Of a DNA stretch of 27,716 bases, positions 15,667 to 23,218 are shown piece by piece. Origin of the DNA: an uncultured Lachnospiraceae bacterium (GTDB taxonomy: Bacteria; Bacillota; Clostridia; Lachnospirales; Lachnospiraceae). The notes under the pieces are model-generated. The model did not search any database and had not been told where the DNA came from. It saw nothing but the letters and a program-made list of their open reading frames with translations. Within the stretch, counting starts at the first letter, position 1. Every line of letters begins with the position of its first letter. A program made the translations under genes and the position numbers. The stretch is taken from the NCBI GenBank assembly GCA_910589635.1, contig CAJUTD010000041.1, positions 1 through 27,716 on the forward strand, in the 5' to 3' direction.

Positions 15667-15701
15667 CAACGAATAAATAGATGAAAGCTATTTATTTGTT
15701 G
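15667..15701 (-). terminator. AU-rich hairpin overlapping the pgk stop codon
   Basis: Arms 15667-15680 and 15688-15701 pair over 14 positions with one G-U and a 7-nt loop. The last four codons and the TAG of pgk lie in one arm. The minus-strand tail is only TTT, so it may be a weak terminator or an mRNA 3'-end stabiliser. Confidence 0.5.
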
Positions 15702-16896
15702 CTGCTGCTACTCCCGGAAGCTCTTTGCCCTCTAAGAATTCCAGAGAAGCTCCGCCGCCCGTGGAAATGTGGCTCATCTTATCGCCAAATCCCAACTGAT
15801 TTACTGCTGCTGCGGAATCTCCACCGCCGATAATTGTGGTAGCATCTGTCTCTGCCAATGCTTTGGCAACTGCAATTGTTCCTGTTGCAAGTGTCGGGTT
15901 CTCAAATACACCCATCGGTCCATTCCATACCACCGTTTTTGCAGATTTCACAGCGTCTGCAAACATCTCTGCCGTCTTAGGTCCGATATCGCATCCTTCA
16001 CGGTCTGCCGGCATCTTGTCAGAATCATAAACTTCTACTTCAACCGGCGCGTCGATCGGATTAGGGAAATCAGTGATAGTTGCAGAATCAACTGGTAACA
16101 GTAATTTCTTGCCAAGCTTCTCAGCCTTAGCAATCATTTCCTTACAGTAATCAAGTTTACTGTCATCTACCAGGGACTTTCCAATTTCATTGCCCTGTGC
16201 CTTTAAGAACGTATAAGCCATTCCACCTCCGATAATCAAGGTGTCGCATTTCTCAAGCAAGTTAGAGATAACATTCAATTTATCCGCAACCTTTGCTCCA
16301 CCTAAAATTGCTACGAAAGGCCTTACCGGATTCTCTACTGCATTACCCAGGAAATCAATTTCTTTCTGCATCAGGTAGCCAACAGCCGCCGTGTCAACTA
16401 ACTCAGAAACACCTACGTTAGAACAGTGTGCTCTGTGGGCTGTTCCGAATGCATCATTTACAAAAATGTCACAAAGAGAAGCCAAATCCTTGGAGAACGC
16501 CTCTCCGTTCTTGGTCTCTTCTACTCTGTAACGTGTATTCTCAAGCAAGATTACCTCGCCGTCTTTCATAGCCTCAACCGCTGCCTTAGCATTTGGTCCA
16601 ACTACCTCAGGGTCTGCTGCAAATTTTACTTCTTGTCCCAACAGCTCTGTCAATCTTGCTGCCACAGGAGCAAGAGACAATTCCGGTTTAGGCTCTCCCT
16701 TAGGCTTGCCAAGATGGGAACAGAGAATTACTTTGCCACCGTCTGCAATCAATTTCTTAATGGTAGGCAATGCTGCAACCAGACGATTCTCGTCTGTAAT
16801 TTTACCTTCTTTCAAAGGTACGTTGAAATCGCATCTGCAAAGTACGCGTTTTCCACTTACATTGATATCATCTACTGAAACTTTATTCAAAGCCAT
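15688..16896 (-). CDS. pgk: Phosphoglycerate kinase
   Basis: Pgk transfers phosphate from 1,3-bisphosphoglycerate to ADP. It is 402 residues, full length. The N-terminal substrate loop RVLCRCDFNVPLKEG, the HLGKPKG motif, the GGAKVADKLNVI hinge segment, and the nucleotide-binding GPMGVFE and GGGDSAAAV motifs are present. AGGAGG lies about 8 nt before the ATG. It is 467 nt downstream of gap, with a terminator and a repeat element between them. An extended -10 (TGATATAAT on the minus strand, 16926-16934) just upstream suggests independent transcription. Confidence 0.98.
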   Translation of the reverse strand: MALNKVSVDDINVSGKRVLCRCDFNVPLKEGKITDENRLVAALPTIKKLIADGGKVILCSHLGKPKGEPKPELSLAPVAARLTELLGQEVKFAADPEVVGPNAKAAVEAMKDGEVILLENTRYRVEETKNGEAFSKDLASLCDIFVNDAFGTAHRAHCSNVGVSELVDTAAVGYLMQKEIDFLGNAVENPVRPFVAILGGAKVADKLNVISNLLEKCDTLIIGGGMAYTFLKAQGNEIGKSLVDDSKLDYCKEMIAKAEKLGKKLLLPVDSATITDFPNPIDAPVEVEVYDSDKMPADREGCDIGPKTAEMFADAVKSAKTVVWNGPMGVFENPTLATGTIAVAKALAETDATTIIGGGDSAAAVNQLGFGDKMSHISTGGGASLEFLEGKELPGVAAATNK

Positions 16897-16925
16897 TTTT
16901 ATTTCCTCCTAAAAATAATTATTGT

Positions 16926-16934
16926 ATTATATCA
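16926..16934 (-). promoter_or_regulatory. Extended -10 promoter of pgk
   Basis: Minus strand TGATATAAT: a perfect TATAAT with a TGn extension, 30 nt upstream of the pgk ATG. No consensus -35 is seen. Confidence 0.5.
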
Positions 16935-16957
16935 AAGAAACACCATGCTCTTTTTGA

Positions 16958-17122
16958 ACAAAGTGGGCAAGCCCACTTCAACTCCCCTACCCCTCAATCC
17001 CCCAGGGCTGCACACTTTGCCGCGCCGAGTGCAGATTTGTCCTAAGGGGTACCGGGCTTACCTGGGGGATGCCTTAGGACGGTTAGCTTTAGCGACATAT
17101 TTCCTTTTGCACGAGTGCGCAT
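16958..17122. repeat. Intergenic repeat element, copy B (gap-pgk)
   Basis: This 165-bp stretch has the same ends as copy A. Its centre includes a 42-nt palindrome: GTCCTAAGG (17039-17047), 24 nt ending in GGGGGATG, then CCTTAGGAC (17072-17080). The same 9-24-9 layout occurs in the AraC-type gene's leader (11148-11189). No gene is seen in it. Confidence 0.7.
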
Positions 17123-17129
17123 ATTATTA

Positions 17130-17173
17130 TTTTATCTTATAGGAAATTCGTAGAAATTTCCTATAAGATAAAA
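17130..17173. repeat. 19-bp perfect hairpin between copy B and the gap terminator
   Basis: Arms 17130-17148 and 17155-17173 are perfectly complementary over 19 bp (TTTTATCTTATAGGAAATT and its complement) around a 6-nt loop. It could act as an RNA processing or stabilising hairpin or be a remnant of a repeat. Confidence 0.7.
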
Positions 17174-17176
17174 TAA

Positions 17177-17202
17177 GGCCCGGTCCAAAAAAGACCGGAC
17201 CC
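17177..17202 (-). terminator. Terminator of gap
   Basis: Minus-strand stem GGTCCGGTC...GACC-GGGCC (CCGGTC/GACCGG core, A/T-only loop), followed by TTATTTTATC. It lies 162 nt past the gap stop; the DNA between (17203-17363) holds nothing I recognise. Confidence 0.7.
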
Positions 17203-17363
17203 TTTCTGAGTCTTAATATCAATATGATTAAACAGGTTATCCACTCAACTAGCACGCCGGTGTCACTTACGGTTCACTGCCGCTAAGTCTCGGGAACGGC
17301 TTTTTCACTAACTTGAGGCTGCGCCTATGGCTTGCCTTCACTAAGTATTTGATGCCTCACTGC

Positions 17364-18380
17364 CTATGCTAACTCACTGAAATACTTGATTGTACGAACC
17401 ATCTGGCTGGTGTAGCTGTTCTCGTTATCATACCAGGAAACAACCTGTACTTCGTATAAGTCGTCAGAAACCTTGGAAACCATGGTCTGAGTTGCATCGA
17501 ACAGAGAACCAAATCTCATTCCTACGATATCGGAAGAAACAATCTCATCCTCATTGTAACCGAAGGACTCGTTAGCTGCTGCCTTCATAGCTGCGTTGAT
17601 ACCGTCAACAGTTACATCATTACCCTTAACAACTGCTGTTAAAATAGTAGTAGAACCTGTCGGGGTCGGTACACGCTGTGCAGAACCGATTAACTTGCCG
17701 TTCAATTCAGGAATAACTAAGCCGATTGCTTTTGCTGCGCCTGTGCTGTTCGGAACAATATTAACTGCTGCAGCACGAGATCTTCTCAAATCGCCTTTTC
17801 TCTGAGGTCCATCTAACGTCATCTGATCGCCTGTGTATGCATGGATGGTGCACATGATACCGGACTGGATTGCTGCATATTTGTTCAAAGCATCAGCCAT
17901 AGGAGCCAGGCAGTTTGTTGTACAGGAAGCTGCGGAAATGATAGTATCATCAGCTTTCAATGTATCGTGGTTTGTATTGAAAACAATAGTAGGAAGGTCG
18001 TTGCCTGCCGGAGCAGAGATAACAACTTTACGTGCACCAGCGTTGATATGAGCCTGTGCTTTGTCCTTGGAAGTGTAGAATCCGGAGCACTCCAGAACAA
18101 CGTCAACCTTCAAGTCTCCCCATGGGCAGTTATTTGCATCCGGGAAAGCGTAGATTTTAATTTCTTTTCCATCAACTGTAATGGAATCTTCGCCTGCTGT
18201 TACCTTGTCTGCTAATTCATACTTACCCTGAGATGAATCATACTTCAACAGATGTGCTAACATTTTCGGGCTTGTTAAATCGTTGATTGCTACTACTTCG
18301 TATCCCTCTGCACCAAACATCTGTCTGAATGCTAAACGGCCGATACGTCCAAAACCATTAATTGCTACTCTTACTGACAT
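17364..18380 (-). CDS. gap: Glyceraldehyde-3-phosphate dehydrogenase, NAD type I
   Basis: This enzyme oxidises glyceraldehyde 3-phosphate to 1,3-bisphosphoglycerate. NGFGRIGRL is the NAD-binding loop, D34 indicates NAD preference, C153 in SAASCTTNCLAP is the catalytic cysteine, and the C-terminal SWYDNENSYTSQMVRTI is intact. I start at ATG 18380 (MSVRVAINGFG, 338 residues) with AGGAGG 8 nt upstream. The frame extends 31 more codons, but the promoter at 18445-18473 lies inside that extension. It heads the gap-pgk-tpiA cluster but ends in its own terminator. Confidence 0.98.
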   Translation of the reverse strand: MSVRVAINGFGRIGRLAFRQMFGAEGYEVVAINDLTSPKMLAHLLKYDSSQGKYELADKVTAGEDSITVDGKEIKIYAFPDANNCPWGDLKVDVVLECSGFYTSKDKAQAHINAGARKVVISAPAGNDLPTIVFNTNHDTLKADDTIISAASCTTNCLAPMADALNKYAAIQSGIMCTIHAYTGDQMTLDGPQRKGDLRRSRAAAVNIVPNSTGAAKAIGLVIPELNGKLIGSAQRVPTPTGSTTILTAVVKGNDVTVDGINAAMKAAANESFGYNEDEIVSSDIVGMRFGSLFDATQTMVSKVSDDLYEVQVVSWYDNENSYTSQMVRTIKYFSELA

Positions 18381-18444
18381 GATAATTCCTCCTAATTTTG
18401 AATGAATTTGGTATTTCCTTGGATATATTACCCAACTTGTCTCT

Positions 18445-18473
18445 ATTCTAACTAATTTCATGCAAAAATTCAA
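18445..18473 (-). promoter_or_regulatory. Promoter of gap
   Basis: Minus strand TTGAAT (18473-18468), 17-nt spacer, TAGAAT (18450-18445), giving a leader of about 60 nt before the gap ATG. The MITE-like palindrome lies about 90 bp upstream. Confidence 0.6.
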
Positions 18474-18562
18474 GGGGCTTTTTCAACTTTGTTAAAGTTT
18501 TATCATCAATTTGTTACTGTTCTAAAGTTTCGGAAACCTTGGGGGGAAATTTTAACAAATAA

Positions 18563-18790
18563 GGCTGTGGCACGAAGCAATCTATATAGGTTTCATCCGT
18601 TCAAAAGGTTTCCATAGCAAAGCAATGGAAACAACATGCACAAAAAATTACTCTGGGAAGCTAGCTTCCCAAGATAATTTTTGTGCATTCTGTCTTTGCC
18701 GCATAAGCGGCAAGACCTTTTGAACGAGTAAATATATTAGTGCGACAGCCCCACGGGTGAAAACTTTATTGATTGCTTCGTGCCACAGCC
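18563..18790. mobile_element. MITE-like nested palindrome, 228 bp
   Basis: The outer arms GGCTGTGGCACGAAGCAATC (18563-18582) and its exact complement (18771-18790) are 20-bp perfect inverted repeats. Inside are a 12-bp pair CGTTCAAAAGGT (18598-18609/18715-18726) and a GTTTCCAT/ATGGAAAC hairpin (18608-18632). A central palindrome (18637-18687) is built on GGGAAGCTAGCTTCCC. A TTGCCGC/GCGGCAA hairpin follows (18696-18713). GGGGCTGTCGCAC (minus strand, about 18729-18741) resembles insertion-sequence ends. No coding frame is seen. It sits between the promoters of gap and the PHP gene; 18791-18951 beyond it shows nothing else clear. Confidence 0.7.
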
Positions 18791-18951
18791 CCCCTGATAA
18801 ATATTTTCTTTTGACAAAGCCATAAATCTGTTCTATGATTATCTGGTAACTCTTTCAGACGGCAGAGAAACTAAAAATCTTATTTGTTTCTTTAACATGT
18901 CTGATAATTTCTGGACTTGTTGTTTACTATTTTTTAATTGGGAGGCGTTTT

Positions 18952-19755
18952 ATGCTTTGGGACACACATATGCACACGCATTTTTCTGTTGACAGCGAAG
19001 CGGACACCGAGGAAATGATAGCGGCTTCCATAAATGCCGGTGTTACCGGCATTTGCTTTACCGATCACTTGGATCTTGAAGAGACACAGACTACGCCTGA
19101 CCTCTTCCCGCTTGACATCCCGGCATATTTTAAGGAAATAAAACGTTTACAGAAGCAGTTTCAAGATAAATTCCCTATATATATCGGTGTAGAAATTGGC
19201 TTACAAACATATCTGAAAGATTTGCTGCCGCAAATCATCCGGGAATACCCGTTTGATTTCGTCATCGGCTCCTCTCACTGGATAAACGGGGAAGACCCTT
19301 ATTATCCAGAATATTTTGTGGGCAAAATCGAAGACCAAGCATACCGGGAATACTTTGAATCTATTTTAGAAAATCTTGCTGTTTTTGACTGCTTTGATGT
19401 TTACGGACACCTTGACTATATCGTGCGCTACGGTCCGAACACTAATCAATATTATTCCTACGAAAAATTTGCGGATGTAATTGATGAAATCCTACGAGTT
19501 CTCATTCAGAGAGGTAAGGGCATTGAAATCAATACGGGAGGCTTTAAATACGGTCTTGGGCACCCTAACCCAACAGAAGCAATTCTCAAACGTTACCGGG
19601 AAATGGGGGGGGAAATCATTACGATAGGAGCCGATGCCCACAAACCGGAGCATGTGGCATACGATTTCAGAAAGGTAACGAATATTTTAGAAGACGCCGG
19701 ATTTCATTATTTTACAGTTTTCTGTAAGCGAAAGCCTATATTTTATCCTTTATAA
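18952..19755 (+). CDS. PHP-domain phosphatase, HisJ-type histidinol-phosphatase family
   Basis: The 267-residue protein has the PHP metal-site motifs: DTHMHTHFSVDSEADTEEM (H-x-H), FTDHLDLEE, EVGIGLQ-type IYIGVEIGLQ, FVIGSSHW, YGHLDYIVRY, and the final ITIGADAHKPEHV. It is the length of HisJ-type histidinol-phosphate phosphatases (histidine synthesis), but no other his gene is in the window, so the substrate is uncertain. GGGAGG 7 nt upstream supports the ATG. It is transcribed alone, followed by a tRNA gene. Confidence 0.85.
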   Translation: MLWDTHMHTHFSVDSEADTEEMIAASINAGVTGICFTDHLDLEETQTTPDLFPLDIPAYFKEIKRLQKQFQDKFPIYIGVEIGLQTYLKDLLPQIIREYPFDFVIGSSHWINGEDPYYPEYFVGKIEDQAYREYFESILENLAVFDCFDVYGHLDYIVRYGPNTNQYYSYEKFADVIDEILRVLIQRGKGIEINTGGFKYGLGHPNPTEAILKRYREMGGEIITIGADAHKPEHVAYDFRKVTNILEDAGFHYFTVFCKRKPIFYPL

Positions 19756-19808
19756 TTCATTCACTTTGATAGCGTATATCAATGCAAGTGAAAAATTTTA
19801 AATTTTTC

Positions 19809-19836
19809 TTGCATTCTATCTTAGATGTGTTATAAT
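19809..19836 (+). promoter_or_regulatory. Promoter of tRNA-Gly
   Basis: TTGCAT (19809-19814), 16 nt, TATAAT (19831-19836), with TGT directly before it forming an extended -10; 13 nt before the tRNA. Confidence 0.7.
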
Positions 19837-19849
19837 GAATACAATCAGC

Positions 19850-19920
19850 GCAGATATGGTTCATCGGTAGAACACCAGCTTCCCAAGCTGGAAAGGCGGG
19901 TTCGACTCCCGTTATCTGCT
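19850..19920 (+). tRNA. tRNA-Gly (anticodon CCC)
   Basis: The acceptor stem is GCAGATA/TATCTGC with discriminator T at 19920. The anticodon stem CCAGC/GCTGG encloses the loop TTCCCAA, giving anticodon CCC (reads GGG). The T arm has GGTTCGACTCC. CCA is not encoded. Length 71 nt and U73 fit glycine tRNAs. Confidence 0.95.
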
Positions 19921-19927
19921 TATATTT

Positions 19928-19960
19928 AACCGCCTATTTTTAGGTGGTTTTGGTTTTTCA
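19928..19960 (+). terminator. Terminator of tRNA-Gly
   Basis: Stem AACCGCCTA/TAGGTGGTT (9 bp with one G-U), TTTT loop, then TTTGGTTTTT. Confidence 0.8.
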
Positions 19961-20098
19961 TGACGAAATATGTTGAAAAGCCCTGCCGGTGCACACCGGA
20001 ATTATCATTTCTTTAAACTCATGTTGAATTTCATGTAGATTTTACAACTCTTGAAATTAGAAATTCAATCTTTCTTTATACCCATCCTGACAATTGCA

Positions 20099-20127
20099 TA
20101 GACTTTATACCCTGTATATGCTATAAT
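20099..20127 (+). promoter_or_regulatory. Promoter of the coiled-coil gene, overlapping the left inverted repeat
   Basis: TGC followed by TATAAT (20122-20127) is an extended -10; TAGACT (20099-20104), 17 nt upstream and inside the left arm, is a possible -35. Confidence 0.5.
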
Positions 20128-20197
20128 TTTCGCACAGAAACAAGTAATAGCATTTGTTACCCATTTCCATAATATCACTGCCAAAGGAGGCGATAGC

Positions 20198-20596
20198 ATG
20201 GCATTGACAAATGAAGATATACAGGCGATCGCACAGTTGATCCAACCATTGAGAGCCGACATGCAGAACATGAAAGACAGCATGCAGAACATGAAGGACG
20301 ACATGCAGAACATGAAAGACAGCATGCAGAACATGAAGGACGACATACAAACTATAAACGATAATATGCAAGCCTCATCCAACCGTGTGACAAACATACA
20401 ATTAACGCTTGAAAACCAGACAAATCATAATATTCAGTTGCTCGCTGAAAATCACCTAAATCTCGTAGACAAATTGAACTCGGCCATCAAAGTACAGGAT
20501 AAATCTCTCTTACTTGAAGTCCAAGTTTCCGGGCTGAGATACAGAATTGAAGCTCTTGAGAAAGAATTTTCAGAGCTTAAACCACAGATGACTTAG
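20198..20596 (+). CDS. Heptad-repeat coiled-coil protein, 132 residues
   Basis: AAAGGAGG lies about 7 nt before the ATG. The product begins MALTNEDIQAIAQLIQPLRA. Four exact or near-exact heptads follow, (D/S)MQNMKD at residues 21-48, with Met at the a/d positions of a coiled coil. It continues helically (NMQASSNRVTNIQ, LENQTNHNIQLLAENHLNLVDKLNSA) to a Leu-rich C-terminal coiled coil, RIEALEKEFSELK. There is no signal peptide, membrane span or enzyme motif. The family is not recognised with certainty; small proteins of this style recur in Lachnospiraceae genomes as I recall, but that needs a search. Inverted repeats flank the gene. Confidence 0.8.
   Translation: MALTNEDIQAIAQLIQPLRADMQNMKDSMQNMKDDMQNMKDSMQNMKDDIQTINDNMQASSNRVTNIQLTLENQTNHNIQLLAENHLNLVDKLNSAIKVQDKSLLLEVQVSGLRYRIEALEKEFSELKPQMT
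20258..20341 (+). repeat. Two identical 42-bp tandem repeats in coding sequence
   Basis: 20258-20299 and 20300-20341 are identical; each encodes two heptads (DMQNMKD SMQNMKD). A 21-bp sub-period is visible. Exact identity points to recent duplication and likely copy-number variation. Confidence 0.95.
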
Positions 20597-20648
20597 TATA
20601 TAGAATGGGTATAAAGTCTATGGAGTTGTCAGTCTACCCACTACCCCA

Positions 20649-20682
20649 AAAGCGCCTGGAAATTCATCTTCCCAGGCGCTTT
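20649..20682. terminator. Bidirectional terminator
   Basis: An 11-bp stem (AAAGCGCCTGG/CCAGGCGCTTT) with a 12-nt loop lies between the coiled-coil gene (+) and the beta-propeller gene (-). Its A/T ends give short T-runs in both directions. Confidence 0.65.
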
Positions 20683-20776
20683 CTGGCTAGAGCGATTTCA
20701 TTGCCAAATGTAACAAAAACTTTTTCATACTAAGTCATAGGTAAAATGGGTAAATAATTTTATACTCTTACCCGCG

Positions 20777-23218
20777 TCACGGCTCCAATGTCGCAACTTT
20801 TCTGCCGTCTGCCAGACTGTACTCTTCCACCAGTCCTTTCTCCAGAAACAGGAAAAACCGCTCTCCAATATAGGTCCCTCTAACATCATAGCCATACCGC
20901 TCATAATCGCTGCAATCAATTTCCATAACCTTGCAAAACTCACCGCCCTCAAACTTAAAAAGCATATATACGGTCCTGCTGCCATCACCATCATAATTAT
21001 CTGCCCAAAAACCAAACAGATTCTTCTTCGTATCAATCAGCACTGCTTTGTAGTCATAAAGCGCCTCCGAATAATCAAATTCTGATAAGAGCATCTTAGA
21101 CTGTTCTTTCACATCTTGGGGGTTGGAAATGTCAAACATGGACAATTTCATGCACTCTGTCGCTCCAGTCTCCTCGTCCGCCTCCATACCAATCCCAAGA
21201 AGTAAATTATCTGCATAGAAATGGAGATATTCAGAAAATCCGCTGATTTTCAGTTCTCCCAAAATCTTAGGTTCCCTGGGGTTGGACAAATCTACAGAAA
21301 ACAACGGATCCGTCTCCCGGAATGTAACAAAATAACCGGCATTTCCCATAAATCTTGCAGAGTATATGCGCTCATCCGGTGCAAGGTCTTCAATTTTACC
21401 TACGGTTTTTAAATTGGAATCCAGCACATAAAGGCTGTTCGTAGTCTTAGAATCAACTTCGTCATACCCGAGGAACTCTCCCGATATGTCGTCTATTACC
21501 TTTGTAACATTCTGGGACTGCACGGTAGTAACCAGGCGCAAATATCCGTCATACTCGTTCAGCGCCATATCATCCCTCAGCGTTCCTTTGACTTTACCCA
21601 TGGCCTCCTTGCGCATTTTCCCATCTTTGTAGGAGAAACGATACAGGGTAGTACTGTCCGACTTATTGCCCTCCTCGTTGTAGGAAACATACTGCGTATC
21701 TGCAAGATAAATATTCTCCCGGCTCACATAAAGTCTGTCCGCCGACGCCACTAATGCCCGCGTATCTGTAAATGTATCAGGATGCGTCATATCCACAGAC
21801 GCCATCACCAGATAAGACGCTGTATTGCTCCCTTCTGGAAGCGTAATCTTATCTTCTGGCATAGGCTTGCCGTCCATCATAGGGACATACGCTTTCAAGT
21901 CATCCTCTTTTTCCGGTTTGCTGGTGTCACAGAGGGCAAAAAAGTACAGATACCCGCCGGAAATTCTTGAATCAAGATAACTTCCTTTGACAGTAAACGT
22001 ATGGTATTCCTGAGGAGATGTGCGATCAGAGATATCATAAACATGAATTCTGCAATAAGAATAACCAGATTCTAAAACTGTATCGGTAACTTCCATATCT
22101 GCACTCATCTCCTCCACCCCGCTGTCGCCGCTCATCGCCCAGCCAGGCTCTAAGACTACCAGTTTGTCTTCCCAGACATAAATATTCTGGACCATTTCAA
22201 AGTTACCGACCATCGAAGCTTCCTTCAACCCATCCTTGGTGTCAACAATCCTTACTGAGTAACCCATATTACTTTCCTTCCGTTCGACTACCCGGTAAAG
22301 ATATCTCCCATCATTCTTAATAATATCGGCTTCCTCTACTGCCTCCTCCTGCTGGTTTGTCTTTCCATAATCCTCAGCGCCGTCTTCTTTCTTTCCAACC
22401 TCTTCCTCGGAAGCCACATTTTCCGACATATCCGAATCATCAACGCCCTTATCAAGAACAGTCTCATTTATCTCGCCTGCTGAATATGACGTATCACTGG
22501 CAGCTGCATCCATTGCCGCATCATCTACGGCCTCACCGCCAGTACTGGCAACTCCATCTGCGGCTGCATCATCCATCACGGCATCTATTGCACTCTCTGT
22601 TGTCTCCATTCGGTAAAGCTCTTCCTGCTCACTCCAGTACTTGCCAAACGACTGATACAATTTCGCATACGTTGTCCCCTCCTGTAACTGTCCTTCCTCT
22701 ATGCCCGCATCCTCCGCCGCAGCGGCATCATCTGCTGCTTCCTCTTTCAGAGCCATATCCTCTCCATAGCGAGAGGTATCTCCTCCTATATTTCTTGCTG
22801 TTGCAAATAAGATCAATACCAGACAGGCAGCCGCCACAAATGTGCCACACCACCAGCCAATATGTTTCACCCGCTTTCCCGCTGGCCTCTTCTTTACCTC
22901 ATTCTCCCGCTCCTCGATAGGCTCCTCAGTTTTTCCTTCCTCCTGTGTTCCCACTGGCTCTTCTTTCATTCTCTCCTCCTGTGTTCCCACTGGCTCTTCC
23001 TTCATTCTCTCCTCCTGTGTTCCCATAAACTCTTCGTTAATTCTATCTTCTCGTCTTCCCATAGGCACCTCCGTTTCTTTCGTCTGCTGCCGCAGCCACT
23101 CTTTCATTTTATCAGGGTGCAGGCTTTCTGGAATTAATTCTTCCCCGGCGCTTTCCAGCAAAAATTGTCTTATTTCTTCTTCCTGCCATTCATTTTTCAT
23201 TTCGCCCTTATGCATCAT
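20777..23218 (-). CDS. Membrane-anchored beta-propeller protein, putative anti-sigma partner
   Basis: The 813-residue protein has a short cytoplasmic N-terminus (IRQFLLESAGEELIPESLHPDKMKEWLRQ), an acidic linker with 12-residue repeats (about 66-102), one membrane helix (about 120-141) and an Asp/Ala/Glu-rich low-complexity stretch (about 150-285). A large extracytoplasmic domain follows with recurrent blade-like strands (e.g. RYLYRVVERKESNMGYSVRIVDTKDG, GYLYFFALCDTSKP, NAGYFVTFRETDPLFSVDLSNPREPKILGEL); this matches the secreted beta-propeller family (PF09826-like). Its start overlaps the stop of an ECF sigma factor (TGATG), with GGAGG upstream. The topology and coupling suggest a sensor or anti-sigma factor, but the N-terminus lacks a recognisable zinc anti-sigma motif. 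An earlier GTG at 23221 is possible. Confidence 0.85.
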   Translation of the reverse strand: MMHKGEMKNEWQEEEIRQFLLESAGEELIPESLHPDKMKEWLRQQTKETEVPMGRREDRINEEFMGTQEERMKEEPVGTQEERMKEEPVGTQEEGKTEEPIEERENEVKKRPAGKRVKHIGWWCGTFVAAACLVLILFATARNIGGDTSRYGEDMALKEEAADDAAAAEDAGIEEGQLQEGTTYAKLYQSFGKYWSEQEELYRMETTESAIDAVMDDAAADGVASTGGEAVDDAAMDAAASDTSYSAGEINETVLDKGVDDSDMSENVASEEEVGKKEDGAEDYGKTNQQEEAVEEADIIKNDGRYLYRVVERKESNMGYSVRIVDTKDGLKEASMVGNFEMVQNIYVWEDKLVVLEPGWAMSGDSGVEEMSADMEVTDTVLESGYSYCRIHVYDISDRTSPQEYHTFTVKGSYLDSRISGGYLYFFALCDTSKPEKEDDLKAYVPMMDGKPMPEDKITLPEGSNTASYLVMASVDMTHPDTFTDTRALVASADRLYVSRENIYLADTQYVSYNEEGNKSDSTTLYRFSYKDGKMRKEAMGKVKGTLRDDMALNEYDGYLRLVTTVQSQNVTKVIDDISGEFLGYDEVDSKTTNSLYVLDSNLKTVGKIEDLAPDERIYSARFMGNAGYFVTFRETDPLFSVDLSNPREPKILGELKISGFSEYLHFYADNLLLGIGMEADEETGATECMKLSMFDISNPQDVKEQSKMLLSEFDYSEALYDYKAVLIDTKKNLFGFWADNYDGDGSRTVYMLFKFEGGEFCKVMEIDCSDYERYGYDVRGTYIGERFFLFLEKGLVEEYSLADGRKVATLEP
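22938..23030 (-). repeat. 36-bp coding repeats in the linker of the beta-propeller protein
   Basis: Two nearly identical 36-bp units and a more diverged third encode GTQEERMKEEPV, between the cytoplasmic N-terminus and the membrane helix. Confidence 0.85.

Larger units (their letters stand above)
20087..20632. mobile_element. Possible gene cassette bounded by 26-bp inverted repeats
   Basis: Left arm 20087-20112 and right arm 20607-20632 are inverted copies matching at 24 of 26 positions; both contain CATAGACTTTATACCC (right arm in complement). They bracket the promoter, RBS and whole coding region of the coiled-coil protein and nothing else. A second partial copy of TTTATACCC lies just outside the left arm (20076-20084). 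No transposase is present. Seen: the arms. Inferred: that the unit is mobile. Confidence 0.5.

Noticed and set aside
16426..16878. 150-codon plus-strand frame opposite pgk
   Set aside because: Lies wholly inside the unmistakable pgk gene and has no RBS or family resemblance.
17203..17363. Possible structured RNA downstream of gap
   Set aside because: Only short, imperfect stems are visible; nothing supports a feature.
20258..20341. Tandem repeats as a possible CRISPR array
   Set aside because: Units are contiguous with no unique spacers and code for heptads in frame.
20065..20397. Minus-strand frame with repeated SSFMFCML-type peptide opposite the coiled-coil gene
   Set aside because: It is the antisense reading of the 42-bp coding repeats, has no RBS, and its Cys/Phe/Met composition follows from the sense codons.
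22357..22920. 187-codon plus-strand frame rich in His, Pro and Leu
   Set aside because: Antisense to the low-complexity and membrane region of the beta-propeller gene; composition is an artefact of GCN/GAN codons read backwards.
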